The notes: generated by a model from the letters alone, not told the origin. A stretch of DNA of 64,000 bases from Mycobacterium sp. 1164966.3 (GCF_001665395.1 NZ_LZSG01000044.1:398709-462708), one strand, 5' to 3'; shown: positions 1 to 9,868, counted from the stretch's first letter. Numbers and translations: made by a program.

Positions 1-704
1 AAGCAGCGGTAGCGGTCTCGGAACTCTTCGGCGACGGCGGCGTCGTTCTCGATGGCGGCCGCGGTGTGCAGCAGCAGGTCGTCGAAATCGAGCAGGCTGA
101 CTGTCTCGTCGCGGACTTTGAGCGCCTCGTACGCGGTATAGACCGCGGCGATTTTTTCGGCGTCCATCGGGGTGTCGCGGCCGGCGGAGGCCACGGCCGC
201 GACGTACTGCTCGGGGCCGATCAGCGACGCCTTGGCCCACTCGATCTCGCCGGCCAGGTCCCGGACGTCGTCGGTGCTGGTATTGAGCCTGGTGCGGCTG
301 GCCGCGCGGGCGACGACGGCGAATTTGGTGTCCAGCAGCTCCCATCGGGTGTCGCCGATCACCCGCGGCCAGAAGTAGCGCAGCTGGCGGCGGGCGGCCG
401 CGTGAAACGTCAGGGCCTGCACCGCGCCGATTCCCGATGCGGTCTGCGCCGCCGCGTCGAGCGCTCGCAGCCGGGAACGCATCTCCCCCGCCGCGCGCTG
501 GGTGAACGTCACCGCGAGCACCTGCCCGGCTGCGACGTGACCACTCGCGACGAGCTGGGCGATGCGGTGCGTGATCGTGCGGGTCTTGCCCGTTCCGGCG
601 CCGGCAAGTACGCAGACCGGTCCGCGCGGAGCCAGCACTGCCTCGCGCTGCTCGTCGTCCAGCCCGGCGGTCAAGGGTTCTGCGACCATCGGCATGGCGT
701 CCAT
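1..704 (-). CDS. uvrD2: ATP-dependent DNA helicase UvrD2 (N-terminal part, cut by window edge)
   Basis: SF1 DNA helicase orthologous to Rv3198c. Only the first 234 codons lie in the window; the gene continues past base 1. The Q-motif region (LDDEQREAVLAP) is followed by Walker A GAGTGKT at residues 35-41, which binds ATP. The last readable residues (EEFRDRYRC) lead directly into the DEYQD Walker B motif, which lies outside. The start used is ATG at 704; in-frame ATGs follow at codons 4 and 6 and none has a strong ribosome-binding site, so the start is uncertain by a few residues. It is divergent from mycoredoxin with an 86-base gap. From family knowledge it unwinds DNA in repair and is essential in M. 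tuberculosis. Confidence 0.93.
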   Translation of the reverse strand, partial: MDAMPMVAEPLTAGLDDEQREAVLAPRGPVCVLAGAGTGKTRTITHRIAQLVASGHVAAGQVLAVTFTQRAAGEMRSRLRALDAAAQTASGIGAVQALTFHAAARRQLRYFWPRVIGDTRWELLDTKFAVVARAASRTRLNTSTDDVRDLAGEIEWAKASLIGPEQYVAAVASAGRDTPMDAEKIAAVYTAYEALKVRDETVSLLDFDDLLLHTAAAIENDAAVAEEFRDRYRC

Positions 705-790
705 CTTGACAGTGGCGGCCGACAAGCCGGGCGCTTCGACACGACCGATTTGCCCGGAATGCATCCCCGCCGCGATATGTTTAACGGGCC

Positions 791-1042
791 ATGACCAATG
801 CTGCGCTCACCATCTACACCACATCGTGGTGTGGTTTCTGCCATCGGCTCAAGACGGTCCTCAAAGCTGACGGAATCGCCTACGACGAGGTCGACATCGA
901 AGACGACGCGGCGGCGGCCGAGTTCGTCGGCTCGGTCAACGGCGGCAACCGGACTGTTCCCACGGTGAAGTTCGCCGACGGGTCCACACTGACCAACCCG
1001 AGTGCCGGCGAGGTCAAGGCGAAGCTGGCCGAGGTCGACTAG
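791..1042 (+). CDS. mrx1: mycoredoxin-1 (glutaredoxin-like)
   Basis: An 83-residue thioredoxin-fold protein orthologous to Rv3198A. The redox motif is C14-G-F-C17 after TTSW; M. tuberculosis has CGYC. The cis-proline segment TVP and the C-terminal GG/TLTNPS element of the family are present. By established knowledge of the family it reduces mycothiol mixed disulfides on proteins, with electrons from mycothiol via mycothione reductase, in the cytoplasm. It is divergent from uvrD2 and convergent with nudC; the two stop codons share the palindrome CTAG at 1039-1042. Confidence 0.95.
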   Translation: MTNAALTIYTTSWCGFCHRLKTVLKADGIAYDEVDIEDDAAAAEFVGSVNGGNRTVPTVKFADGSTLTNPSAGEVKAKLAEVD

Positions 1043-1962
1043 TCCAGAGCCGCCCACGACTCGATGATCACGCGGGCAATCGAAATCGACCCGGGCAGAA
1101 GCAGTTTCGACTCCGACGCGCTGGTCCAATCGCCGGCGTCCAGAGCGGCACGGACTTCCGCGCGGGTGAACCACGACGCCTCGACGATCTCGCCGTCGTT
1201 GAACGAGAACGCCTGATCCGGGTCCGCTACCGCGTGGAAGCCGACCATCAGCGACCGCGGGAACGGCCAGGGCTGACTGCCCAGGTAGCGCACATCGCGA
1301 ACGATCAAGCCGATCTCCTCGCGGATCTCCCGGACGACACAGACCTCGAACGACTCGCCGGCTTCGACGAACCCGGCCAGTAGGGAGAACATCCGCTCCG
1401 GCCACATCGCCTGGCGGGCCAGCACCGCGCGATCGGCGCCGTCATGGACCAGGCAGATGACCGCCGGGTCGATCCGCGGGAACTCCTCATGCCCGGTGAT
1501 CGGGTTGACGCGTGACCAGCCTCCCCGAGCCGGCTTGGTCGGCGACCCGTCCACCGAGCTGAACCTGGCGCTGTCATGCCAATTGAGCAGCGCGGTGGCC
1601 GACGACACCAGTTGGCTGCTGGTGTCGTCGAAGATCTTGCCGAGGCTACGAAGATTCACCACTTCGGTTCGGACGTCGGGATCCTTCGGTGCTTCCAGCG
1701 CGCCCCGGATCGCCCAGACGTGTCGACCACCCTCGATGCGGCCGAGGAATACCGCGTCCGGTGGCGGTTTGTCGCCCAGCGCAACGGCCTCGCCGAGCAC
1801 CACGCGACCGTCGGCCACGAGCACCTGGCTGCGCGAATCCACCCGCAGCAGCGCCGCATCCGTCCATCCGGCAGTGGCCGCCTCGACATCGGTGCGCAGT
1901 TGATCGGCCCGGTCGGCGCCGACGCGCGACAGCAACGGAATGCTGCGCAGCTGAAAGTCCAC
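1039..1962 (-). CDS. nudC: NADH pyrophosphatase NudC
   Basis: A 307-residue Nudix hydrolase orthologous to Rv3199c. The Nudix box fits GX5EX7REUXEEXGU at residues 197-219 (G197, E203, R211, E212, E215, E216, G218). The NudC-specific SQPWPFP signature is at 229-235. Such enzymes cleave NAD(H) to NMN(H) and AMP, and family members also remove NAD caps from RNA. The zinc-ribbon segment between the N-terminal and Nudix domains (about 132-165) contains no cysteine, so the four-Cys zinc site of E. coli NudC is absent. It lies five bases downstream of the K+ channel gene on the same strand, so the two may be cotranscribed. Confidence 0.95.
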   Translation of the reverse strand: MDFQLRSIPLLSRVGADRADQLRTDVEAATAGWTDAALLRVDSRSQVLVADGRVVLGEAVALGDKPPPDAVFLGRIEGGRHVWAIRGALEAPKDPDVRTEVVNLRSLGKIFDDTSSQLVSSATALLNWHDSARFSSVDGSPTKPARGGWSRVNPITGHEEFPRIDPAVICLVHDGADRAVLARQAMWPERMFSLLAGFVEAGESFEVCVVREIREEIGLIVRDVRYLGSQPWPFPRSLMVGFHAVADPDQAFSFNDGEIVEASWFTRAEVRAALDAGDWTSASESKLLLPGSISIARVIIESWAALD

Positions 1963-1967
1963 GATCG

Positions 1968-3038
1968 CTAGTGCCCCACGTTTCGGATGTAGAGCAGCCG
2001 GTCGCTGGCCTCTATGGCGTCCACCTCCGGCGCACCGATGCGGAGCAGATGGCCGTCGCGGACCACGCCGAGCACGATGTCGCTCAGGTGCCGCGGGGAT
2101 CCGCCGACCTCACTCTGCTCCACCTCGCGCTCGGCGATGGCCAGCCCTTCGTCCGGGGTCAACAGATCCTCGATCATCTCGACCACGCTGGGCGTCGTGG
2201 TGGCCAGGCCGAGCAGCCGGCCGGCTGTCTCGGAGGAAACAACCACCGAGTCCGCTCCCGATTGCCGCAACAGGTGCTGGTTCTCGGCTTCCCGGATCGC
2301 CGCCACGATCTTGGCGTTGGGCGCAATCTCCCGCGCGGTCAACGTGACCAGCACCGCGGTGTCGTCACGGCTAGTGGCGACGATGATCGAGGCCGCGTGC
2401 TGGACGCTGGCCAGGCGCAGCACGTCCGACTTGGTGGCGTCGCCGTGCACGGTCACCAGACCTGCGGCAGCGGCGCGGTCCAGCGCGGCCCGATCGGTGT
2501 CGACGACGACTATCTCCCCGGGAACCATCTCGTCGCCGAGCATGGCGCCGATGGCCGTTTTGCCCTTGGTCCCGTAACCGATGACGACCGTGTGGTTGCG
2601 CACTCTGCTCCTCCAACGCTGGATCTTCAATGCCTGCCGGGACGTTTCGGTGACGACCTCGAGCGTCGTGCCGACCAATAAGATCAGGAACGCGATCCGC
2701 AGCGGCGTGATGATCAAGACGTTCGTCAGGCGGGCGAACTCGGATACGGGGGTGATGTCGCCGTAGCCGGTGGTCGACAGGGTCACCGCGGAGTAGTACA
2801 GGCAATCAAGGAACGTGAGTGGATCGCCCTGCGCGTCGTGGTATCCAGCCCGATCGAGGTAGACGGTGATGGCGCCGACCAGCAGCGCCCCGAGGGCGAT
2901 GGCTATCCGGCGGGAGATGATGCGAGCAGGACCGGCCTGCCCCTGGGGAATACGCAGCACGCCGACAAGCGCGTAACTCGGCTGGACGGTCAGACTCTCG
3001 TCGAGGCGTCTCAGCCGCCGCCAGCTACCTTTCGCCAC
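1968..3038 (-). CDS. two-TM potassium channel with RCK (TrkA-N) domain
   Basis: A 356-residue membrane protein orthologous to Rv3200c. TM1 is at about 43-60, a pore loop carries the K+ selectivity filter TTGYGD at 89-94, and TM2 is at about 105-127. A cytoplasmic RCK/TrkA-N Rossmann domain follows from about residue 147 (VVIGYGTKGK), with an RCK-C-like end. It resembles MthK/KtrA-type ligand-gated K+ channels. The start is GTG at 3038; an in-frame TGA shortly upstream rules out a longer protein. nudC follows five bases downstream. The ligand cannot be read from the sequence. Confidence 0.93.
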   Translation of the reverse strand: MAKGSWRRLRRLDESLTVQPSYALVGVLRIPQGQAGPARIISRRIAIALGALLVGAITVYLDRAGYHDAQGDPLTFLDCLYYSAVTLSTTGYGDITPVSEFARLTNVLIITPLRIAFLILLVGTTLEVVTETSRQALKIQRWRSRVRNHTVVIGYGTKGKTAIGAMLGDEMVPGEIVVVDTDRAALDRAAAAGLVTVHGDATKSDVLRLASVQHAASIIVATSRDDTAVLVTLTAREIAPNAKIVAAIREAENQHLLRQSGADSVVVSSETAGRLLGLATTTPSVVEMIEDLLTPDEGLAIAEREVEQSEVGGSPRHLSDIVLGVVRDGHLLRIGAPEVDAIEASDRLLYIRNVGH

Positions 3039-3088
3039 GGAAGTCCGTCATTGCTTTGGCCCAGCGCACGACAAACATGTAACCACGA

Positions 3089-6000
3089 TCAGGCGCTGGG
3101 AGGGTGACCGGAGTCGGCCAGCAGCTTGGCCAGCTCATCGGCTTCGGGCAGGTCATCGGGGATGACGGTGGTTCCGCTGCGCACGTAGTGAAACGCGGTA
3201 CGCACAGACGATTGCGGGCACCCGGTCAAGGCAGCCCAGGCCAGCCGGTAGACGGCCAGCTGGACGGCGGCCTGGCGCATGGCCTCGCGCCCCTTTGGCG
3301 GCTGGCCGGTCTTCCAGTCGACCACCGTGGTTCCGCCGTCGGGGTCGGCGAACACCGCGTCAATGCGGCCGCGCACCACCGTTTCGCCGACAACTATCTC
3401 GAACGGCACCTCGACGGCCACCGGTGTGCGGGCCGCCCACTGTGATGCTGCGAAAGCTTCCTGCAGCGCGGCGAGCTCCTCGCTGTCGCCGACGTCGGAA
3501 TCGACGGCGCCGGGCAGGTCACCCAGATCGAACAGCAACTCGCCGCCGTAGAATTGCTGAGCCCAGGAGTGAAAGGTGTTGCCCAGCAATGCATGTGGGT
3601 CAGGACGAGTAGGTAGCCGATGTATCAGCCGCTGTGTCGCGGCCGCCGGGTCGCGGGCCAGGTCCACCAGAGCGCTGACCGACAGCTGGCTGGGGAGCAG
3701 GTGGATGGGCGGGCGGGTGGCGCATACGCGCTCGGCCAGTAACGCATCGACGTCGGCTGCCCACCCTTCTATATCGGCATCGGGCGAGTCGCCGGCGTCG
3801 ACGTGCGGGGCCGACATGGCCTGGGTGACCAGGGTGGCCCCTCGTTCGACGTCGGCGCGGCGCCCGGCCAGCGGATCGGTGGGCCATAGCGCCTCGACGA
3901 CGTTGTCTCGCAGCGGGTTTCGTACACCGTCTGCGGGAGCCGGAGCCCACTGCTCGACCACGCCGCAGGGATCTCCGGCAGCAGCCGACCGGTCGATGAT
4001 GTCCTTGATTTCGCACAGGAAGTCCGACGGACCACGCGGTTTGATCCCAGTCGCGCCCCAGTGGTGACCCGACACCAGCAAGGTGTTCTCGGCCCGGGTG
4101 ATGCCGACGTAAAGCAGTCGGCGTTCCTCGTCAACGCGCCGTTGGTCAAGCAGGCGACGATGCGCGAAAATCTTGTCCGACAGCTGTTTTCGATTGGTGA
4201 CGTCCGAGGTGTCCAGCACCGGGATGCCGAGCGCGCCGTGCTGGGCACGGTCACCGCGCAGTAGCGGAGGCAACTCGGCGGGGTCGGTGAGCCAGGTGCT
4301 CCTCGACGCGGTCGACGGGAACGTGCCACCGGACAGCTGTGCGACGGCCACCACCTGCCACTCCAGACCTTTTGCAGCGTGCACGGTGAGCACCTGGACG
4401 CGGTCGGTGGCGACTACCGGCTGGGCGGGCGGCAACCCGTTCTCGACCGCCTCGGCCGTATCCAGATAGCCGAGCAGACCAGCCACCGACGCCGAGCTCA
4501 CCCGCTCCGCGTAGGCGGCGACGACGTCGGCGAACGCATCGAGATGCGCTGCGCCACAGGAAATTCCCGCGAATGTCAGCGCCCGTACTTCGCAGTCGAT
4601 GCCCAGTGCGCGGCGCACCTCGGCAACCAGATCTGGCAGGGAGCGACCGAGGTGGCCGCGCAGGGTGCTCAATTCAGCGGCCAGTGCGTTGATGCGCTGA
4701 TACCCCGCAGGTGAATACGCGGCGGCCGGTCCCGGATCGCTGATGGCGTCGGCCAGACACGCGGTGTCCAGGTCGGAACCGGCTGCCATCGCGATGGACT
4801 CGGGCGAGGGCGCCTCGCCCGATTGTTCGCCGCCGAGCTCGCGTGCGCGCCGCCACAGCGCGGCAATGTCGCGCGCACCGAGTCGCCAGCGTGGACCGGC
4901 CAGCACCCGCATTGCCGCCGCGCCGGCCGTGGGATCGGCAACCAGCCGCACCATGGCGACCAGGTCGGCGACCTCGGGGACGGCCAGCAAGCCGGCCAGC
5001 CCGACAACCTCGACCGGGATCCCGCGGGCACGAAGTGCCTCGGCGACGGGTGCGGCATCGGCGTTGCGCCGCACCAGCACTGCTGCGGTCGGGGGGCTGA
5101 TGCCGTCAGCCCTGGCTTGCCGATACCGCCTGTCCAGGTGGTCGGCAATCCATTCGCGTTCGGCTTGCACATCCGGCAGCAACGCACAGCGGACGGTGCC
5201 AGGGGCAGCATCGGGCCGCGAGCGCAACGCGCGTACCGCCACCGACCGTCGCCGCGCCTCCGCCGATATGGCGTTGGCCAGATGCAGGGCCCGCGGCGGA
5301 TTGCGCCAGCTGGTCCGCAGTTCCAGGACCGGCGCGGGGGTGCCGTCGGACAACGGGAAGTCGGTGGTGAACCGCGGCAGGTTGGTGGCCGAAGCGCCAC
5401 GCCATCCGTAGATCGACTGGATCGGGTCCCCGACGGCGGTCAGCGCCAAGCCGTCGTCGGCACCACCTCCGAACAGCGACGACAGCGCGACGCGTTGGGC
5501 ATGCCCGGTGTCCTGGTATTCGTCGAGCAGGACCACCCGGTAGCGGTTGCGCAGCTCGGCACCGACCTGCGGAAAGGTCGCGGCCAGTCGCGCGGCACAC
5601 GCCATCTGCGCCCCGAAGTCCATTACCGTCGCGGCGCGCATCCGTTCCTGTAGCGCATCTAGCAGCGGCACCAGCTCGGCGCGCTCGGTCTGGGTGGACA
5701 GCAACCGCAACAGCCATTGGTTCGGCCCACGGTCGCGTTGGTAGGGACCGGCCGGGAGATGGTGCACCAGCCGTTCCAGCTCGACGTGGGTGTCGCGCAG
5801 CTGGCGGGTGTCCACCAGGTGCTCGGCGAGCTGATTCCATAGCCGCAGCACCATCGAAGTGACCGCGGCGGGCGTTTTGTCGGTGCGCAGTTCGCCGCGG
5901 TATCCGGTGACCACATCAAACGCCAGCTGCCACAGCTCTGTCTCGCTCAGCAACCGGGTAGTGGGCTCGACGGGCAACAGCAACCCGTAGTCGCGCAATA

Positions 6001-6388
6001 ACGACCCGGCGAACGCGTGGTAGGTGCTGATCACCGGGGAGCCCGCCGGCTCGGTGGCTGACGCACCGGCGGAGCCCAATTGAGGGCGACCCGCCGCGCC
6101 CAGGCCGATGCCGGCCAACCGGTCCAGCCGGGACCGGACCCTGCGCTGCAACTGCCCGGCAGCCTTGCGGGTGAACGTCAACCCAAGCACTTGACCGGGT
6201 TCGGCGTAGCCGTTGGCGACCAGCCACACCACTCGAGCGGCCATCGTCTCGGTTTTCCCGGCCCCGGCCCCGGCGATGACGACGAGCGGACCGGGTGGGG
6301 CGGCGATGACGGCGGACTGCTCGGCCGTAGGCGGGAAAAGCCCTAGCGCACAGGCTAATTCGTCGGGAGTGTAGCGCACCGGGGTCAT
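3089..6388 (-). CDS. adnB: AdnB subunit of the AdnAB helicase-nuclease
   Basis: A 1099-residue UvrD-like motor fused to a RecB-family nuclease, orthologous to Rv3201c. Walker A GAGAGKT is at 40-46, followed by SF1 motifs including LLDEYQDTGHAQR and the QSIYGWRGA motif. The C-terminal nuclease block carries GRIDAVF and VVDWKTG (catalytic Asp and Lys). AdnAB is the mycobacterial end-resection machine, and AdnB is described as the leading motor. ATG at 6388 is preferred over an in-frame start 19 codons upstream because it forms an ATGA overlap with the adnA stop at 6387-6385, which implies translational coupling. Confidence 0.95.
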   Translation of the reverse strand: MTPVRYTPDELACALGLFPPTAEQSAVIAAPPGPLVVIAGAGAGKTETMAARVVWLVANGYAEPGQVLGLTFTRKAAGQLQRRVRSRLDRLAGIGLGAAGRPQLGSAGASATEPAGSPVISTYHAFAGSLLRDYGLLLPVEPTTRLLSETELWQLAFDVVTGYRGELRTDKTPAAVTSMVLRLWNQLAEHLVDTRQLRDTHVELERLVHHLPAGPYQRDRGPNQWLLRLLSTQTERAELVPLLDALQERMRAATVMDFGAQMACAARLAATFPQVGAELRNRYRVVLLDEYQDTGHAQRVALSSLFGGGADDGLALTAVGDPIQSIYGWRGASATNLPRFTTDFPLSDGTPAPVLELRTSWRNPPRALHLANAISAEARRRSVAVRALRSRPDAAPGTVRCALLPDVQAEREWIADHLDRRYRQARADGISPPTAAVLVRRNADAAPVAEALRARGIPVEVVGLAGLLAVPEVADLVAMVRLVADPTAGAAAMRVLAGPRWRLGARDIAALWRRARELGGEQSGEAPSPESIAMAAGSDLDTACLADAISDPGPAAAYSPAGYQRINALAAELSTLRGHLGRSLPDLVAEVRRALGIDCEVRALTFAGISCGAAHLDAFADVVAAYAERVSSASVAGLLGYLDTAEAVENGLPPAQPVVATDRVQVLTVHAAKGLEWQVVAVAQLSGGTFPSTASRSTWLTDPAELPPLLRGDRAQHGALGIPVLDTSDVTNRKQLSDKIFAHRRLLDQRRVDEERRLLYVGITRAENTLLVSGHHWGATGIKPRGPSDFLCEIKDIIDRSAAAGDPCGVVEQWAPAPADGVRNPLRDNVVEALWPTDPLAGRRADVERGATLVTQAMSAPHVDAGDSPDADIEGWAADVDALLAERVCATRPPIHLLPSQLSVSALVDLARDPAAATQRLIHRLPTRPDPHALLGNTFHSWAQQFYGGELLFDLGDLPGAVDSDVGDSEELAALQEAFAASQWAARTPVAVEVPFEIVVGETVVRGRIDAVFADPDGGTTVVDWKTGQPPKGREAMRQAAVQLAVYRLAWAALTGCPQSSVRTAFHYVRSGTTVIPDDLPEADELAKLLADSGHPPSA

Positions 6389-9300
6389 GGCGCTGTCCCC
6401 TCGGTGTGGGCCGGGCACGAGGGCCGTACCGGGCAGTTCGCGCAACCGGCATTGCGGCGGGCCACGAAATGCGGCCCGGCCGTCGCGGCAGCCGCCTGCT
6501 CTACGAGGTTGCGCCAGTGGTCGCGCGTGGCCGGGGTAAGCGGATCCTGCTCGCGTTCGGTGACGCCAGTGGATCCCGTCTTGCCGAGGTAGACCAGGCG
6601 GGCGCCGCCGGGCTCGTCACCGGCCGGAAGCATGCCCTCGGCCACCGCAAGCTGATACATCGCCAGCTGGGCGTGTTGTTGCGCGTCGTCCTTGCTGACC
6701 GGCGTCTTTCCAGTCTTGAGGTCGACGACCACCAGCCGGCCGGCCGCATCGCGTTCGAGTCGGTCAACCCGGCCGCGCAATCTCACGTTCGCCAAGGTCC
6801 CGTCGACGTCGACCTCGACGCCAACCTCGGTCAACTCGCCGCGGGTCTGGGTTCGCCACTCGACGAATGCCTGGATCATGGCGAGGTGCCGGGCCAGCTC
6901 GTTGGCCGAATACCACTGCGCGTCGAAGGGCAGATGCTCCCATATCCGGTCGAGCTCCTCCACCAGCTGTGCCTCCGTCTTGTCCGGCTCGGCGATCAGC
7001 GCGTGCATCACCGAGCCGACGCTGGAACGCAGCTCACGCGCGTTCGTCCCGCCGTGCCGTTCGGCAAGCCAACGCAGCGGGCAGTCGGTGAGCGTCTGCA
7101 ATGTCGACGGCGTCAGCGTCACAGGCCCGTCGTCGTCGCGCAAAGGCTCACCGGTGCTGAGCGGGATCAGGCCGTGCCAGCCGGCCGGGTCGGCGCCGGG
7201 CACGCCCGCCCTGGCCAGCCGGGCCAATTGCGTTGCCGCACAATGGCGCTTTCCGTCGTCGACGGCCCCGTCCGGTGCGCACACCACACTGCGCAACCGG
7301 CCCACCAAGGCTGCCGTCGACAATACCCGCGGCTCCGAGATCGGTTGTGCCGCAACGGTGTCGTCACCGACCAGTTGTGCGATCTCGGTAAAGAACGCCG
7401 AAGGCAACGCGGCTTCCAGTCCCGGTCCGTCGGTGTCACTGTCCACGGCCGTCACCAGCAACTGCCGTCGCGCCCGTCCCATTGCCGCTACCAGCAGCCG
7501 GCGCTCTTCGGCGAGCAGCGGCGCACGCACCGACGCGTCCTCGCCGACACCGTCGAGTTCGTCGAGCAGACGCTGGGTGCCGAGCACGCCGCCGCGCGGA
7601 ATCATGTTGGGCCACAGGCCATCCTGTAAACCGGCGATCACCACCAGATCCCATTCCTGCCCCAGGGCCGCATGGGCACTGAGCACCCGGACCTCTTCGC
7701 CTCGCGATATCGGGTCACGGTTGGCACCCGGAAGCTGCAGCGCAGCAACGTGTTCGACGAGACCGCTCAGGGTCGCTCCCGACGTGCGCGCGACGTAGTG
7801 ATCGGTGATGTCGAACAGGGCAGTTACGGCGTCGAGGTCCCTGATCGCCTGGGCGCCGGCCGGACCGCCGCGCTCGCAAGTCGCCAGCCATCGCCGCTGT
7901 AGACCGGACCGATGCCACGCCGCCCACAGCGTGTAGCGCGGGTCTTGTTCTTCCCGATGGCAGCGGGCGGCGGCTTCCAGCACCGCGCGGACCCGGCGCA
8001 GCGAGTTAGGCAGCGGCTCCTGCCCCGTCAGCGCCTCGACCAGCAGATCACCGAAGTTGTCCGGGGCCCGTCCGGCCCTGCCGCGCTGAAGTGTGCGACG
8101 CAGCCGCCGAAGTGAGACCGGATCGACACGACCGATCGGGCCGGTCAGCAGCGTCAGCGCCCGCTCTCCGTCGAGGCCGTCTGCGGTCGCGGCCAGGACG
8201 GTGAGCAGTGCGTGAGCCGCGGGTTGGGCGCAAACCGGTCCGCCGTCGGCGGGAAGGGCAACCGGCACGCCGGCGGCTGCCAGTGCGCGCGGCAGCCGGG
8301 CGGCTGCTCGCGGCACCGACCTGACGATCACCGCCATCTCCGACCAGGGCACCCCGTCAATAAGGTGCGCTCGCCGCAGCGCATCGGCGATCGTCGCCGC
8401 CTCTGCGTGCGCGGAGGCGGCGAGGCGCACGCTGACCGACCCATCCTCCGTCCGCGTCCCGTCAACATGCCTGCCGACAGACGCTCCGGGCAGCCTGCGC
8501 GCTATACCGGTGATGGCCCGCGCCACCGCCGGCGCACAGCGATGTGACGCTGTCAGCGTCACCGACGGGCTGTCGATGGCGAGCAGCCCATCGGATTCGC
8601 CGCCCCGGAACCCGAACACTGCCTGGTTGGGATCGCCTGCCACCAGCGATAATTCGGCGCCGGAGGCCAGCACGCCGACCAGCCGCGCGGCTTGCGGGTC
8701 GAGTTGCTGGGCGTCGTCGATCAACAGGACACGCACCCGGGCGCGTTCGGCTGCCAACAGTTCCGGGTCGACGGCGAAAGCTTCCAGCGCGGCACCGACG
8801 AGTTCGGCGGCGCCCAGCGCCTGCGGCGCCGCCGTCCCGACCGCCGCCCGCAGCAACATCACCTGCTCGTACTGTCGCGCGAACTGGCCGGCAGCGGTCC
8901 ACTCGGGACGCCCACACCGTCGGCCCAGGCGCTGCAGCTCCATCGGGTCTATTCCTCGCTCGGCGCAGCGCGCCAATAGGTTTCGCAGCTCGGTGGCGAA
9001 GCCCGCGGTGCTCAGCGCGGGCCGCAGATATTCCGGCCAGGAGGCCGCGGCGGCTGAGCCGTCTGCGACGTCTCCGGCCAGCAGTTCCCGGATTATGGCG
9101 TCCTGTTCAGCGCTGGTGAGCAGCCGCGGGGGCGCCTCGCCCGCGCGTGCCGCGGCTCGCCGCAACACCGCGTAGGCGTAGCTGTGCACGGTGCGGACCA
9201 ACGGCTCGCGGACCGCGGCGCGACCGGGGCGCGCGTCGCGTGCTCGCAGCAGGGCCGCCGTCAGGGTGCTGCGGGCGCGCGTCCCGATCCGGCCCGAACC

Positions 9301-9468
9301 GGTAAGCAGCAGAACAGATTCCGGGTCGGCACCGGCACCTACTCGAGCCACCGCGACGTCGACCAGCAGGCTGCTCTTGCCCGTCCCGGGACCACCGAGG
9401 ACACGGACCAGGCCGCGCGCGCCCGGGTCCAGAACGGCACGCGCCTCAGTGCCCCAGGTGTACGACAT
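6385..9468 (-). CDS. adnA: AdnA subunit of the AdnAB helicase-nuclease
   Basis: A 1027-residue protein orthologous to Rv3202c. The N-terminal P-loop is GGPGTGKSS, with SF1-like motor motifs (LLIDDAQQLDPQ) that are more degenerate than in AdnB. The C-terminal RecB-type nuclease carries GRVDRLER and VVDLKTGK. Cysteines suited to a 4Fe-4S cluster surround the nuclease: one in TDCPLRW and three in the tail (CANCPVRPSC). ATG at 9468 (MSYTWGTEAR) is preferred; a TTG four codons upstream (9480) is also possible. The stop overlaps the adnB start (ATGA), forming a two-gene operon for double-strand-break end processing. Confidence 0.94.
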   Translation of the reverse strand: MSYTWGTEARAVLDPGARGLVRVLGGPGTGKSSLLVDVAVARVGAGADPESVLLLTGSGRIGTRARSTLTAALLRARDARPGRAAVREPLVRTVHSYAYAVLRRAAARAGEAPPRLLTSAEQDAIIRELLAGDVADGSAAAASWPEYLRPALSTAGFATELRNLLARCAERGIDPMELQRLGRRCGRPEWTAAGQFARQYEQVMLLRAAVGTAAPQALGAAELVGAALEAFAVDPELLAAERARVRVLLIDDAQQLDPQAARLVGVLASGAELSLVAGDPNQAVFGFRGGESDGLLAIDSPSVTLTASHRCAPAVARAITGIARRLPGASVGRHVDGTRTEDGSVSVRLAASAHAEAATIADALRRAHLIDGVPWSEMAVIVRSVPRAAARLPRALAAAGVPVALPADGGPVCAQPAAHALLTVLAATADGLDGERALTLLTGPIGRVDPVSLRRLRRTLQRGRAGRAPDNFGDLLVEALTGQEPLPNSLRRVRAVLEAAARCHREEQDPRYTLWAAWHRSGLQRRWLATCERGGPAGAQAIRDLDAVTALFDITDHYVARTSGATLSGLVEHVAALQLPGANRDPISRGEEVRVLSAHAALGQEWDLVVIAGLQDGLWPNMIPRGGVLGTQRLLDELDGVGEDASVRAPLLAEERRLLVAAMGRARRQLLVTAVDSDTDGPGLEAALPSAFFTEIAQLVGDDTVAAQPISEPRVLSTAALVGRLRSVVCAPDGAVDDGKRHCAATQLARLARAGVPGADPAGWHGLIPLSTGEPLRDDDGPVTLTPSTLQTLTDCPLRWLAERHGGTNARELRSSVGSVMHALIAEPDKTEAQLVEELDRIWEHLPFDAQWYSANELARHLAMIQAFVEWRTQTRGELTEVGVEVDVDGTLANVRLRGRVDRLERDAAGRLVVVDLKTGKTPVSKDDAQQHAQLAMYQLAVAEGMLPAGDEPGGARLVYLGKTGSTGVTEREQDPLTPATRDHWRNLVEQAAAATAGPHFVARRNAGCANCPVRPSCPAHTEGTAP

Positions 9469-9661
9469 AGCCGCATGCAATCACGAGGGTCTGACAAGTC
9501 GGGCCGGGCGGAGGGTTCGGCCAACCGGTGTGCACTTTGTCGGCGTTGTCCGGATACTGGAATCCCGAGTGTCGAAACGGCCAATTGGAGGTACACCCTC
9601 GTGCGGGGCCCTGTGCATACCAAGTACGCACACCGAGACAAGACAAGGGAGGGTTTGGAAC

Positions 9662-9868
9662 GTGACAGACGTGGGAGGTTTCATGCCGTCTGACGAAGTG
9701 CCCGAAGCCGACGCGGTCGAACAGCAGCTGCCTGCGGATTTCCCCGACGAAACCGTCCTGGACACTTCCTACCTGACAACGACGGATCGTGACGCCAACG
9801 AAGCCGATGTGATCGACCAGGCGATAGAGGTCCCTGTTCCGGATGACGAAAGGGACATCGACTACTGA
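9662..9868 (+). CDS. small acidic conserved protein, unknown function
   Basis: A 68-residue, strongly acidic protein (MTDVGGFMPSDEVPEADAVEQQ..., ending DDERDIDY). The start is GTG at 9662 because AAGGGAGGG at 9645-9653 sits eight bases upstream; ATG at 9683 has a second GGAGG only four bases away and is an alternative. No cysteine, membrane segment or recognised fold is visible. The C-terminal ANEADVIDQ...VPVPDDE pattern resembles small acidic actinobacterial proteins that I cannot assign to a function. It lies between divergently transcribed adnA and lipV; the lipV start region follows about 35 bases later. Confidence 0.65.
   Translation: MTDVGGFMPSDEVPEADAVEQQLPADFPDETVLDTSYLTTTDRDANEADVIDQAIEVPVPDDERDIDY

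Noticed and set aside
1689..2681. A 330-codon plus-strand open frame opposite nudC and the K+ channel
   Set aside because: It lies antisense to two clearly conserved genes, is Arg/Pro-rich and lacks any motif; long shadow frames are expected at this G+C.
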